Positions 23,187 to 33,010 of a stretch of DNA of 64,000 nucleotides are shown piece by piece; within the stretch, counting starts at the first letter, position 1, and every line of letters begins with the position of its first letter. This DNA comes from Hyperoodon ampullatus. Its lineage: Eukaryota; Chordata; Mammalia; Artiodactyla; Ziphiidae. The translations under genes were made by a program, and so were the position numbers. The stretch is taken from NCBI GenBank assembly GCA_949752795.1, contig OX457070.1, positions 40,633,685 to 40,697,684 of the forward strand. The letters are read 5' to 3'. The notes beneath the pieces were generated by a model. It was not told the origin of the DNA and did not search any database. It worked only from the letters and a program-made list of their open reading frames with translations.

Positions 23187-23550
23187 GGGCTTCCCTGGAG
23201 GCACAGTGGTTAAGAATCTGCCTGCCAATGCAGGGGACATGGGTTCAAGCCCTGGTCTGGGAAGATCCCACATGCTGCGGAGGAACTAAGCCCGTGCGCC
23301 ACAACTACTGAGCCTGCACTCTAGAGCCCACGAGCCACAACTATTAGCCCGAGTGCCACAACTACTGAAGCCCGCGCTCCTAGAGCCCATGCTCCACAAC
23401 GAGAAGCCACAGCAATGAGAACCCTGTGCACCGCAACGAAGAGTGGCCCCCCTTCGCCACAACTAGAGAAAGCCCGCGGACAGCAACAAAGACCCAATGC
23501 AACCAAAAATAAAAAACAGTAAATAAAAAATAAATTAATTAAAAAAAACC
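23187..23550 (+). mobile_element. CHR SINE, older long form
   Basis: Head 'gggcttccctggaggcacag', box B 'ggttcaagccc', the 'gccacaactactga' body, and a long tail of AAAT and AATT repeats. Perfect 16-bp target duplication 'aattatcccaagatgg' at 23171-23186 and 23551-23566. It lies about 0.5 kb downstream (in gene direction) of the VRK2 coding exon and is antisense to VRK2. Confidence 0.95.
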
Positions 23551-24056
23551 AATTATCCCAAGATGGCATGTAACTAGTACCATTCTAGATGTACAGAAGT
23601 TAATTCATTCCACGCAATAGATGCCTTGAGGTATGAAGGCCCAGTTCTCCAGTGAGGCCTAGTTAAGAAATGACCAGAACCCTGTAATACTTAAATATTA
23701 ATGATTAAGATTCACAAATGGAAAGTGTTTGTATTCATACAGTTGCATTCTCTGAGCTGTAAAAAGCAATGTTTCCAGGAAAACACTCTCAAAAAAGAAC
23801 ATTAGCATTTTGTCTGGCAGACTGTGTAATTATGCTCTGAAAAGACTTCTAAGAGTCATTCAGAAAAACATGGACAACAAGGACTGGGGTCAGTCATGTC
23901 TTGAACCTAGACATTCTACTAAACATTATCTTCATACTACTTAGAAAAGTACATTTATGGATTATATCTTATTTCAAAGTTTCAATTTTCAAAATATTAT
24001 TAAGAAATCACAGTTATAGTCACATATATAAGAATATTTGGTGATTTATACTTTAC

Positions 24057-24197
24057 CTAAATATATCAAACCAAATCCTCCAGAGCCAATCATCTTGCCC
24101 AGCACCCACTGTTTTCCTTCCATATCATCCAGGACCTTGCCTTCTGGAAGTGGAACAGGAAGTCTGTATTTCTCTTTTCTTCTTGGTGGCATCACTT
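24057..24197 (-). CDS. VRK2: VRK2 first coding exon (residues 1-45 plus one base)
   Basis: VRK2 is a serine/threonine kinase of the casein-kinase-1-like VRK family. In other mammals it is anchored to the ER and nuclear envelope by a C-terminal membrane segment and phosphorylates targets such as BAF and p53. Read on the minus strand, the exon starts after a pyrimidine-rich tract ending in 'ccaacag', has five 5' UTR bases, then ATG at 24192-24190 (G at -3). It codes [16 protein letters not shown], then a stretch ending [11 protein letters not shown], and stops one base into the next codon before donor 'gtaaag' at 24056. The 136 coding bases are 45 codons plus one. The glycine-rich ATP loop GSGGFG is residues 36-41. 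Compared with human VRK2 as I remember it, there are about seven differences in 45 residues, mostly conservative; one is Lys to Met at residue 34. The open frame continues upstream into the intron, but the splice site shows those residues are not coding. The rest of the kinase is not in this window. Confidence 0.93.
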
Positions 24198-24520
24198 CTG
24201 TTGGCAGAAGGGGTGAAATAGTGATTAAAAATAAAAACAACAACAAAGAAAACTCCAGTTAAAATACATTTCTTAAAATGTCTTCTATGGGGCACTTTCC
24301 CAGGTTCCCAGAAATTAGGATTCTGAAGTCAACTGGGCTTAGGAAAGCCCACACATTTTATTCAAATTGGAGATTCACCAACATTACAATATTGAAATCT
24401 AAGAGGCATTGATGTTAAAAAACAAACAAACCTTCCTTTAAAAAAACAAACAAACAAACCTGCTGAACCTCACTTAACATTTCCGAAATTCAGTTAGGCA
24501 GTCAAAATACCTATTAACAG

Positions 24521-24758
24521 GGGCTTCCCTGGGGCTTCCCTGGTGGCGCAGTGGTTGAGAGTCCGCCTGCCAAAACAGGGGACACGGGTTCGTGCCCCGG
24601 TCCGGGAAGATCCCACATGCCGCGGAGCGGCTGGGCCCGTGAGCCATGGCCGCTGAGCCTGCACGTCCGGAGCCTGTGCTCCGCAACGGGAGAGGCCACA
24701 ACAGGGAGAGACCCGCATACCGCAAAAAAAAAAAAAAAAAACAAAAAACAAAAGAAAA
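24521..24758 (+). mobile_element. CHR-2 type SINE with duplicated head, beside the VRK2 exon
   Basis: The first eleven bases are doubled: 'ggggcttccct' runs directly into 'ggggcttccctggtggcgc'. The rest is typical, with box B 'ggttcgtgccc' and an interrupted A tail. Perfect 12-bp target duplication 'acctattaacag' at 24509-24520 and 24759-24770, which brackets the doubled head, so the doubling was present at insertion or arose inside the element. It lies about 320 bases upstream of the VRK2 coding exon, in the first intron, antisense to the gene. Confidence 0.96.
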
Positions 24759-24924
24759 ACCTATTAACAGTGCAGAATACACCTTAAGAAATGAGTTAAC
24801 AATCTCCAATTACAAAAAGAAAATAAATTTCATATATATGAAAATAGTCCTTTCATTGAGAATGCTAAGTGTCAAAGATGAGGTTTTCAGTCACTAGGAA
24901 AGAAAATACAGCTTTTGACTGGGA

Positions 24925-25005
24925 AAACATGGACGACGGCAATGTACATCATTACCAAGCCCAGCAACTGACACAGAGTAGGTACTCAGTAAATATCTGT
25001 TAAAT
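24925..25005 (+). mobile_element. L2 3' end fragment
   Basis: 'agcaactgacacagagtagg' then 'tactcagtaaatatctgtta' and 'aatgagcgaa' follow the L2 3' terminus. It is short and lies in VRK2 intron 1. Confidence 0.6.
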
Positions 25006-25652
25006 GAGCGAAGCACTGGGTTTTCATGGATGTATAGCTAAGCTGAGCACGAGGCCACTGTGCAGTTTTAGGGCTGGCACACTACTCTTTCAGCTTCTTT
25101 CTGTTCCTCTATATCCTGTCCCTTCCCCACCCTCACCAGTGAAAACTGCCCTGTCTTAGAGATTAATACAGTACTGCCAACAACAAAAGTATGGACTCCA
25201 TAGTATAGCCATACAACTTTACCCAATTAATTTTAATTGTACACAGGTTAGTGAATTGCACCAGAGATTTTTGAGTCGGAAGAGAAAAGTTCTTCGGGAA
25301 AAACACACACACACAGCATACAGGCCTGAAACTAACTGTGAAAGTAACTGCCATCCTCTAAGTATTTCCAAAGAATTTTTTAAAACTGGTGAGTGCTTTT
25401 GAAATGAAAGTAAAGTTTTCATTGTATACGCTATCCATGTTCGGAATGAGAAGGTTTCTGTTCCTTTTAGTAGGTTTTCCCTGCTTCACTTACTTTAATC
25501 AACGCCCTATCTTTTACTCAGCAGCAACACCCCAGGTAGAGCAAAGGAACACAGCAGAAATCTTTAACAATATTCACCTGTCCTCTTCCTAACGCGAACA
25601 CAAGGGAAGCCAGGAATTTAAATGAACGATGCCCAAAACAGGAAAAGTTTTA

Positions 25653-25695
25653 ACCAGTACTTTATATATATACTGACCAGTACTTTATGTACTGG
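25653..25695. repeat. Tandem and palindromic repeat in VRK2 intron 1
   Basis: 'accagtactttat' occurs at 25653-25665 and again at 25676-25688 (period 23), and the second copy is followed by 'gtactgg', the inverse of its own 'ccagtac'. It sits about 160 bases gene-downstream of the CpG island edge. Function unknown. Confidence 0.6.
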
Positions 25696-25854
25696 GGCCC
25701 AACATTTATTTGCTGATTTAAAACCTAAAGTCTACAGAGAACAACTTTTCAGCAGGGCATAAATTCTCAATCAGTATAAAGAAGACAAACAGTTTGGGGG
25801 CAACTCTGTGGCATCAGAACTTGAGACCTGAAAGGTGACTGACTATACAATGCG

Positions 25855-26830
25855 CATTCTGGGCATGGATGCGGAGTCCAAGTTCACAGGAGGAAGCGCC
25901 AGCCTCCTCTCAAGGCCAGTACCGACACAGACGTCCCTGCTGCTTTGGGGTCCCCTCCCAGAGCTGCGATGAAAAGTGCTCAACACGAGTTTCCGGGGAG
26001 AAACCGCTACCCAGAGGCCTGAACCCGAGCCAAGACTGGGCTTGGGGCGGCCATGGCGGAGGACCGTGAGAGCGGAGGCAGGGGCGGGGCAGCGCGGCCC
26101 ACCGCCCGCCTGTGCCCGCTCGTCGGCCCAGGACACCCCCACGCCCGGCCTGCCCGAACCACCCGAAGCTCGCCGGCGTCTGGAGACTCACTTCCCGACT
26201 CAACCTCCCTCTAGACCGACGAAAAGAGAAACCCAATCTCCTTGCCCGCCTCACTCCTCCGCCCCACCCTCTGGGCGAACGGGAGTTGAAGGGGCGCCAG
26301 GTTCACGCACTGAGTTAGAAAAAAGTCAGGACCAACCGCGAAAGCAGGTACCGCTGCCCGTCCGGGGCTGGGGCGCGGCCTGGAGGCCCCGGCGTCTCTC
26401 TCCGACCGCAGCTCCTCCCCAGGCTGGGGCGCCACGCGGGGCGGGCAGGCGGAGAGCGGGGCGCGGAAGTGTGGGGTCCCGACGCGACCCCCAGGAACCG
26501 GGGACGAGAAGAGGTTAACCAGGCCCTCCGCGTCCCCGCCGCCAAACCGCGCGACGCCTCCCGCCGGCCTAGCAGGGCCGGGCGGGGCCGCGGGCCTCCA
26601 ATCCCGCGGGGAGGCGGGCCCGGAGCCGGCGCGGTCCGCGGAAGGGGCCAAACTAACTTCTTGCACCTGGGCCCGCGGCGAAGCGCGCGCCCGACACAGC
26701 TCGCTTCTGGGCGGAGACTCCGGCCCGGGGCCCACGGAGCCTCGCCTAGGCCGCAGCCAGCGTTCTCATTCAGGAGGCCTGTCAGCGCTCGGGGACGCAG
26801 AGACGAAGAGGCGGCGGCGCGTCTACACCA
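25855..26830 (-). promoter_or_regulatory. VRK2: CpG island, probable VRK2 promoter and 5' UTR exon
   Basis: This is the only dense CpG stretch in the window, running from about 'atgcgcattc' to 'ggcggcgcgtc'. It lies about 1.7-2.6 kb upstream (in gene direction) of the first VRK2 coding exon, where a housekeeping-type promoter is expected. Visible motifs are GC boxes at 26044-26050 and 26081-26090, another GC box near 26581, an ETS-like 'cggaagtg' at 26464-26471, and a 'ccatggcgg' YY1-like core near 26051. There is no obvious TATA box. A good minus-strand splice donor (GTGAGT, plus-strand 'actcac' at 26186-26191) could end a non-coding exon 1 beginning somewhere around 26.2-26.6 kb; that is inference. 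Several long open frames on both strands here are GC-rich by-products, not genes. A divergent upstream transcript is possible but nothing in the sequence proves one. Confidence 0.75.
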
Positions 26831-27810
26831 TCACATCAGTTTGGTGTGCATTTGTGTAGAAGGAATTTCAGGTCTCTTGTACCATGATCTCGGTACCTAG
26901 AGTTTTCAAGTCAACGGGCCGGTCCTTACTGAGCATTTACCCGGGCAGCCAGTCACACTGGCCAGGCCTCTAGAGCAAGAAGCCTGTGTGAGCAGGAAGG
27001 TCTATAACACTGTGTTTAAGTTCTCAGAGGCATATTGGCTCAAGATCCATTTACTAGTTGGATAATCTTGACTAAACGTAATTACTTTACAAAACTTAAT
27101 TTTTTTTTTTTTTTTTTTGGTCTGTGAAATGGAAATAACCCTAGTTATTCAGGTTAAGAAGGTTTGTTAAAGAAAAAATTATTCCGACATTTCTTAAAAT
27201 GGTAAGGAAGACTATTCAAAACTCTTGAAATAGGAGAAAGAGCTATGCTAAATTCCAAATACAGCAAAGAAAAGCGGGAATTTATAGCCGAGGACCTGGG
27301 TGGGGGTCAGTGGATGGAAAATTACTAAGAGGAAATACCAGGGGAGAGGAGAGGATTCTGGTTAGATGGTGCTAACAGAATTCCTGCTGAAGACAGGCCA
27401 AGGTGATCAGACATCACCGGGGGCGGGTGGTGGAGGATGAGGAACTGGATTAGATATGGAGAATGGACAGATTCTGGCTAAACTTAGCAGGATGTTTGCT
27501 AAAATTGGACAGTATAGAGAGAACATGGAAGTCCAAAAGTCAAGGCCTATTTGAGTAAGAGTTCAGGGGAGCCTAAGTAGAGTTTGGTCAAGAAGCCTAA
27601 GTAGAGTTTGTCAGGTTATTGGTTATAAGATTATGATGATAATTAAGTGAAAGAAATAAGTAGTTTTCTAACATATAATAAGGACTCATAGTTAGCTTAT
27701 AATATTTTAGGTTAGGCAAAATAAATGCTCAGAAAGCAATTCTTAAACAATACATCAACATCTTATATGGGAAGTCAGTAATTGCTTGGGATGCAAATAC
27801 TGGAAGTCAA
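26831..27810. other. 5' flank of VRK2, no gene seen
   Basis: The sequence returns to low CpG. It holds a T run at 27100-27118 and a 24-bp-period tandem duplication ('gcctaagtagagtttg' at 27571-27586 and 27595-27610). Nothing coding is recognised. Confidence 0.5.
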
Positions 27811-27822
27811 AATGCTTTAATG

Positions 27823-28036
27823 GGGCTTCCCTGGTGGCGCAGTGGTTGAGAGTCCGCCTGCCGATGCAGGGGACATGGGTTCGTGCCCCGGTCCGGGAAG
27901 ATCCCACATGCCGCGGAGCGGCTGGGCCCGTGAGCCATGGCTGCTGAGCCTGTGTGTCCGGAGCCTGTGCTCCTCAACGGGAGAAACCACAACAGTGAGA
28001 GGCCCGCGTACCGCAAAAAAAAAAAAAAAAAAAAAA
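27823..28036 (+). mobile_element. CHR-2 type SINE
   Basis: Complete copy with box A, box B ('ggttcgtgccc') and A tail. The 12-bp target duplication 'aatgctttaatg' at 27811-27822 recurs as 'aatcctttaatg' at 28037-28048 (one mismatch). Confidence 0.96.
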
Positions 28037-28048
28037 AATCCTTTAATG

Positions 28049-28440
28049 ACTTTGATGGAATAGGGTTTTAAGACTTCCTACGTCTATCAAACTGTCACCA
28101 AATGAAAGATGGCATGAGAAGACTCTTTTTAAAAATCTCTGATGTGGATAAAAAAGCATTTTTAAAGAAACTCAATAGTCTATACATAGAATAATCATGC
28201 CCTTTAAGATAGTCACTCACTAGTCTAACAACATCCATTCTTATTTCTATAAGATATATATGTAACAGATGCTATTGTTTGCCTGCCCAAACGTTTATAT
28301 GGGCATTAAATCTGCCATTCCAAATTTGTTCAGGTTTCTACCCACTCCCCAGGTTACTATCTTTGGGAAGATGCAACAACAGCACGAGGCACAACAGATT
28401 ACTCTTAAGGGGTCATACATGGCTCCTCTGTTTCATACCT
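28049..28440. other. Intergenic, nothing recognised
   Basis: AT-rich unique sequence between a SINE and an LTR relic. Overlapping plus-strand open frames at 28269-28652 run into the LTR relic and are not supported as genes. Confidence 0.45.
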
Positions 28441-28444
28441 ATAT

Positions 28445-28655
28445 ATACCTTTCCCACTGCTATAATAGAATACCACAGACTAGGTGGTTTGTAAACAACA
28501 GAGATGTATTCCTCACAGTCCTGAGTCTGGCCAAGTTCATGACTCAGTTACCTCCCAAAGGCTCCTGCCTCCAAATACCATCACCTTGGGGATTACGTCT
28601 CAACATACAAATTTTAGGAGGACACAAACATTTAGTTCATAGCAGTTCGTAAATC
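28445..28655 (-). mobile_element. MaLR-type LTR relic (MLT1-like), internally shortened
   Basis: The plus strand reads as the complement of an ERVL-MaLR LTR: 'taccacagactaggtggttt', 'cctcacagtcctgagtctgg', 'ctgcctccaaataccatcac', 'acacaaacatttagttcata'. The middle of the LTR is missing. Confidence 0.55.
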
Positions 28656-28915
28656 CTGTTAGCTCAGCCTTCAAAATATATCCAGAATCCATCACTTCCT
28701 ACCACTCCTATTTCTATCTTTCTGGTCCAAACCACCATGTCTTTCCTGGATACTGGTAGTACCCTCCTAAAAGCTATCGTATTTCTTACCCTTCTACCCC
28801 TCAGTCTATTCACAACAAACAGCCGCATGATCTTTTAAAAAGCTTTGACCATTTCTCTGCTCAAAACTCTTCAGTGACATTCTAATTCAGTCATTGTCAG
28901 CCAGTCCTCACTATG
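28656..28915 (+). mobile_element. L2 fragment, left of MER20
   Basis: The text 'ctggtccaaaccaccatg', 'ctcagtctattcacaacaaa', 'ttctctgctcaaaactcttc' follows mammalian L2. It is interrupted by MER20 and resumes at about 29150. Confidence 0.6.
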
Positions 28916-28923
28916 ACCTAAAA

Positions 28924-29141
28924 CAGTGTTTTTCAACCTTGGTACTACTGACATTTGGGCCAGATAATTCCTTGTTGACAAAGGGGAGGATAGTCAAAAG
29001 TGGATTCTCCTGTGCATTGTAGGTTATTTATCAACACCCTGGGCCTCTGTAGTACTACAGGTTGTGACAACCAAAAATGTCCCCCAGACATTACCAAAAT
29101 TTGTAAATTTTGCCAAAATTGCTGCTGGTTGAGAATGACTT
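28924..29141 (-). mobile_element. MER20 (hAT-Charlie non-autonomous transposon)
   Basis: Nearly full length. The plus strand is the complement of MER20: 'cagtgtttttcaaccttgg', 'ctgacatttgggccagataa', 'tcctgtgcattgtaggttat', 'gttgtgacaaccaaaaatgt', 'gctggttgagaatgac'. An 8-bp target duplication typical of hAT elements brackets it with one mismatch: 'acctaaaa' 28916-28923 and 'acctacaa' 29142-29149. It sits inside an L2. Confidence 0.9.
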
Positions 29142-29149
29142 ACCTACAA

Positions 29150-29560
29150 TGATCTACATGTTTCTGTACCTCCCCCATTTCCTGTTACTTTCTGCAACCA
29201 CTGTGGCCTCCTTGCTGTTCTCAGGACTATTGCACTTTTCATTCTGTCTGGATCACTCTTCAATCTGATACCTGTATGGCCTACTTTATCACCTTCTTCA
29301 GGTCTCCTATACAAAAGTCAACTCCGTGAGCCCTTTCCTAACTAACCTATCTAAACTTTCAACCTACCCACAATACTTCATAGTCCCTTTTCCTTTTTCC
29401 CTCCCAGTGCTTAATACTGTACAACATATTATACCGGTTACTTATTTATTTTGAAAATAGGCAAATAGCATTCTTCAGTAAATTGTATGCTCCATAAAAG
29501 CAGGCAACAATTTTTACTCTTCTCATCACTACTGTACTCCAAGCCCCTAGAATGCATATA
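29150..29560 (+). mobile_element. L2 fragment, right of MER20
   Basis: Continues the interrupted L2: 'ccactgtggcctccttgctg', 'gtctggatcactcttcaatc', 'accttcttcaggtctcctat', and near the end 'gtatgctccataaaagcagg' and 'tactccaagcccctagaatg'. Confidence 0.65.
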
Positions 29561-29596
29561 GAAAACGTGCCATTTTTCTTGTTAAAAGAATAAATG

Positions 29597-29787
29597 GGGC
29601 CTCCCTGGTGGCGCAGTGGTTGAGAGTCCGCCTGCCGATGCAGGGGATACGGGTTCGTGCCCCGGTCTGGGAGGATCCCATATGCCGCGGAGCGGCTGGG
29701 CCCGTGAGCCATGGCTGCTGAGCCTGCGCATCCGGAGCCTGTGCTCCGCAACGGGAGAGGCCACAACAGTGAGAGGCCCGCATACCA

Positions 29788-29818
<31 letters not shown>
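29597..29818 (+). mobile_element. CHR-2 type SINE with long A tail
   Basis: Complete copy (head 'gggcctccctggtggcgcag', one substitution) with an uninterrupted A tail of more than 30 bases, the longest in the window. Perfect 13-bp target duplication 'aaaagaataaatg' at 29584-29596 and 29819-29831. Confidence 0.96.
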
Positions 29819-29824
<6 letters not shown>

Positions 29825-30077
29825 ATAAATGAGTGATGGTGGTCCCATTCCCCTTTCCACTGATTGATTTAGACAGGAAGCATGTATGAAGTGTAGGTAA
29901 TAAGAGATGAATAAAAGTTTCCTGTACACTTCTATGAAGAGATGGTCTCTCCTGCATGTCATTCCAAATGTGATGCCTGGAATTTTTGCAGTCACCTGTG
30001 ACCATGAGTTTAGAACAAAGTACAAATCTAACAGACTAGAAATTGCAGAACATTCAACAAATGAGGTTAGAACACTT

Positions 30078-30153
30078 AGAACATCTATCTATTATCTATC
30101 TATCTATTTATCTATCACATCTATTATAGAAAGAAAGAAAGAAAGAAAGAGAG
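30078..30153. repeat. Microsatellites (ATCT)n and (GAAA)n
   Basis: An imperfect (ATCT)n tract at about 30080-30120 is followed by (GAAA)n at about 30127-30150, next to an L1 3' fragment. Tetranucleotide tracts like these are usually length-variable. Confidence 0.85.
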
Positions 30154-30164
30154 GAAAAAAGAAA

Positions 30165-31085
30165 AGAACCTCAACCCATAATTTATACCCCACATAAAAA
30201 TTAACTTGAAATTGATCATAAACCTAAATCTAAATACAAAAGTTAAAACTATAAAACTTTTGGAAGAAAACCTGGGAGAAAGATTTTATGATCTTGGATT
30301 TGGTAAATCTTTGTAATCTTTGAATTTGTGTAATTAGAATGTACCCGGGGGGGAAAAAAGCTGAAAACCTATATGAAGAAACTGATAAATTAACTTAATA
30401 AAAATTAAAAATTTTGCTCTTCACAAAGCACTAAGATACCCAGTTTTAGTAAGTATGTGGAGTAACTGGAACTCTCTTACACTGGTAGTAGGGATCCAAA
30501 ATAGTACAGCTATTTTGGAAAACAGTTTGTCAGTTTTTTGTAATGTTAAACATATAATTAGCGTATGACCCAGCATTCATGTTCCTAAGTGTTTACTCAA
30601 GAGAAATGTAAACCTCTATCTACACAACGACTTGTATGTGAACATTTATAACAACTTCCTGTGTAATAGTCAACAACTGGAAACAACTCAAATTCCCATC
30701 AACTAGTGAATGGGTATACAAATTGTGGTATGCAATATATCTCCTACACAATGGACTATCACTCAGCAATAAAAAGGAACAAACTATTGATATAAGCAAC
30801 AACCTGGATGGATCTCAAAAACATGATGCTTTGTGAAGGAGAGAAGATGCAAAAGAGTACATACTGTATAATTCCATTGAAATTGGCAGGGCTTAGGTTG
30901 GGAGGATGGGATTGACTGCAAAGGGGCTAACGGAACTTTTTGGAATGATAGAGGTGTTTAATTTCTTGATTGTGGTAGTGATTATATGATTATACATTTG
31001 CCAAAATTCATTTAATTGTACACTTAAAATTCATGAATTTTTTTGGTAAGTTATGCTTCAATAAAACTGACTTAAAAGAAAAGAA
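30165..31085 (+). mobile_element. Old L1 3' part
   Basis: The decayed C-terminal ORF2 and 3' UTR of an older L1: 'ttggaagaaaacctgggaga', 'gtatgacccagcattcatgt', 'ggaaacaactcaaattccca', 'actatcactcagcaataaaa', 'ttaattgtacacttaaaatt'. No open frame. Confidence 0.85.
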
Positions 31086-32680
31086 TGACTGAAGAGAAAG
31101 ATAGAAAGAACCTGAGTCCTTGAGACCATTATTACTCATTCAGCTAACCTTGAAGCCACCATACCTTTCATATTCATGCATGAGGTATCAAGTACCCTTG
31201 TTGTTTAAGCCACTTAGCATTGGTTTTTGTTTCTCATAGCCAAAATCTTCCTAACAGATAAAATAGAGTTTCAAGCGCTAATGAAATTAAAATGTTAATA
31301 AATTTGTACTAAATAAAAATGAGAACAGAAGTGCAGGTAAACCTGTATTGAGAAGATGAGGGGTTTTTTAAGTGTTGGGATTTAATGCAGAATTTTATAA
31401 TTCCGAGCATATTGCTGTGTGTATGTTTCAAGATGAAAACTGACAGAATATAGAAATACAAATTTTGGAACTAGTGAAAGAACATCTTCTGAATGAACAT
31501 GATGAGAAACAAGAAAGAAAAAAGAATCTAGTTATGAAAGCACTGAAGTATGAGTCATCTAAAGGAAAAAAATAGGAAAACAAGGTTTTCAGACAACGCT
31601 ATTTTGATAGATCTCACAGACTATGAATGATTCACCACAAACACATACAAACAAAAGGACTTTCTTGGAGGTGTTCCAACTTGTAGGTATGGCATGGGTT
31701 CTGCTTTTCAAAGAACCAGGTGCTGTAGAAATGCTTACACTGGTTCAAAGAAAGAAGAAAAACCTAACCATTTAGAGAACATACTTTACAAGGCCAAGAT
31801 CATTTCAAATCAATTAAAGTATTAAAGATGTTGCATAGACAAAACATTTAGAAAAATCCAATCTTTGTTATTTAATGTGAGAAAAGGAGATCACTTCACT
31901 GGAAACATTTTGCCTGCCAAAGAAGCTAGTTTTGTTTTATAAAAATCGGGAGGCCATTTGCACTCATAAATGTGCAATCCCTGGAGAGCTAAGCAGTTAC
32001 TGACACAGAAATTTTGAAAATAATATTATTCAGATAAATGGAATCTCAAAGCTATCAGATAAACAATCAGACCAAATAGCTATGCTCTTTGCATTCTTCA
32101 CATACAAGACCATTACAAAGTGTGAACTTGTTTGTCCAAAAGACATAATTCTTGATTGTCCATATAAATGAAAGACGATACAAAAAAATTTCTTTGTCAT
32201 TTGTCAATATGTCAACGACTCCATAAAATATTTTCCAGAGATATTATTCAGTAGAGCCCCGCTGCTAAACAACTGGAAGTAAATATGTATTGAATTATCT
32301 CTCAAACAATTGAATGTGGTAAAACCTAAAATTGGTTAGTCAAAAGTGGTGCTAGTCCTACTGTATCCATTCCCCTAATACATGCATCATAAAAGGTTAA
32401 TTAATCATAAGACTATATTCACCCTTTACATCCTCTTTCTCCCCAACTAACATGCCTGCAATAATCAAAACTATGAACTGGAAAAGGAGGAAGGAAACTT
32501 GCTGAATGATTTTTAAGCAGAAGCTGTGCTTTCAATAATAAAATTGATGATATATTCAAAGCAGAGGTAAGAACAGTATTCCCATGTGTCCTGTAGGCCA
32601 TGCTTTTAGGCTTTTTTTCCCTGTGTTTGCAGCACCACTATCTTTCAGTTTTTATTCTAAGGTCCTATAGGCCTTGATCT
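31086..32680. other. Intergenic, nothing recognised
   Basis: Unique AT-rich sequence. I see no coding frame with codon structure, no RNA gene and no recent repeat. Confidence 0.5.
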
Positions 32681-33010
32681 CAGGTCATCTGAGATAAAAT
32701 TATGAAGGATCTTAAATGCTTGATAAGGAGTTTGGGTTTGACATTACAGATCTGTGCTGTCCAGTACAGTAGCTACAAACCACTTGTGACCATTTACATT
32801 TCAATTAATTGAAATTAAGCCCAATTAAAAATTCAGTACCTTAGTTCCATGAGCCATGTTTCAAATGCCCAATAGCCACATGTAGCTAGTAGCTACCCTA
32901 ATGGATAAAACAGGTTATAGAATATTTCCATGACCATAGAAAGTTTTGTTGGACAGAACTACTATAAACAATGGAGGATCACTGGAAGCTTGAGCAGGAG
33001 GCTGACACTA
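32681..33010 (+). repeat. Old unclassified repeat split by MER3
   Basis: 'gaaggatcttaaatgcttga' and 'aaggagtttgggtttgacat' before MER3, and 'aacaatggaggatcactgga' after it, are consecutive parts of a common ancient mammalian repeat whose name I am unsure of (the same family as 35430-35965). The coordinates include the inserted MER3. Confidence 0.45.
32752..32962 (-). mobile_element. MER3 (hAT non-autonomous transposon)
   Basis: Left end 'tctgtgctgtccagtacagt'; right end 'agaaagttttgttggacaga'. The inside has 'tttcaattaattgaaattaa', 'ccaatagccacatgtagcta' and 'ttatagaatatttccatgac', matching MER3 in reverse. The large imperfect palindrome ('gtagctac ... gtagctac') is characteristic. Confidence 0.75.

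Noticed and set aside
24193..24246. Upstream extension of the VRK2 open frame ([17 protein letters not shown]) as a signal peptide
   Set aside because: It is the pyrimidine-rich end of intron 1; the acceptor 'ccaacag' and the family's usual start place the first residue at the ATG at 24192.
25976..26735. Long open frames of 140-180 codons on both strands
   Set aside because: They lie in the CpG island, where GC-rich DNA has few stop codons. They are Pro/Arg/Ala-rich with no domain and overlap on opposite strands.
29790..30153. Possible CRISPR-like or satellite array
   Set aside because: Only a SINE A tail and two tetranucleotide microsatellites; no repeat-spacer pattern.
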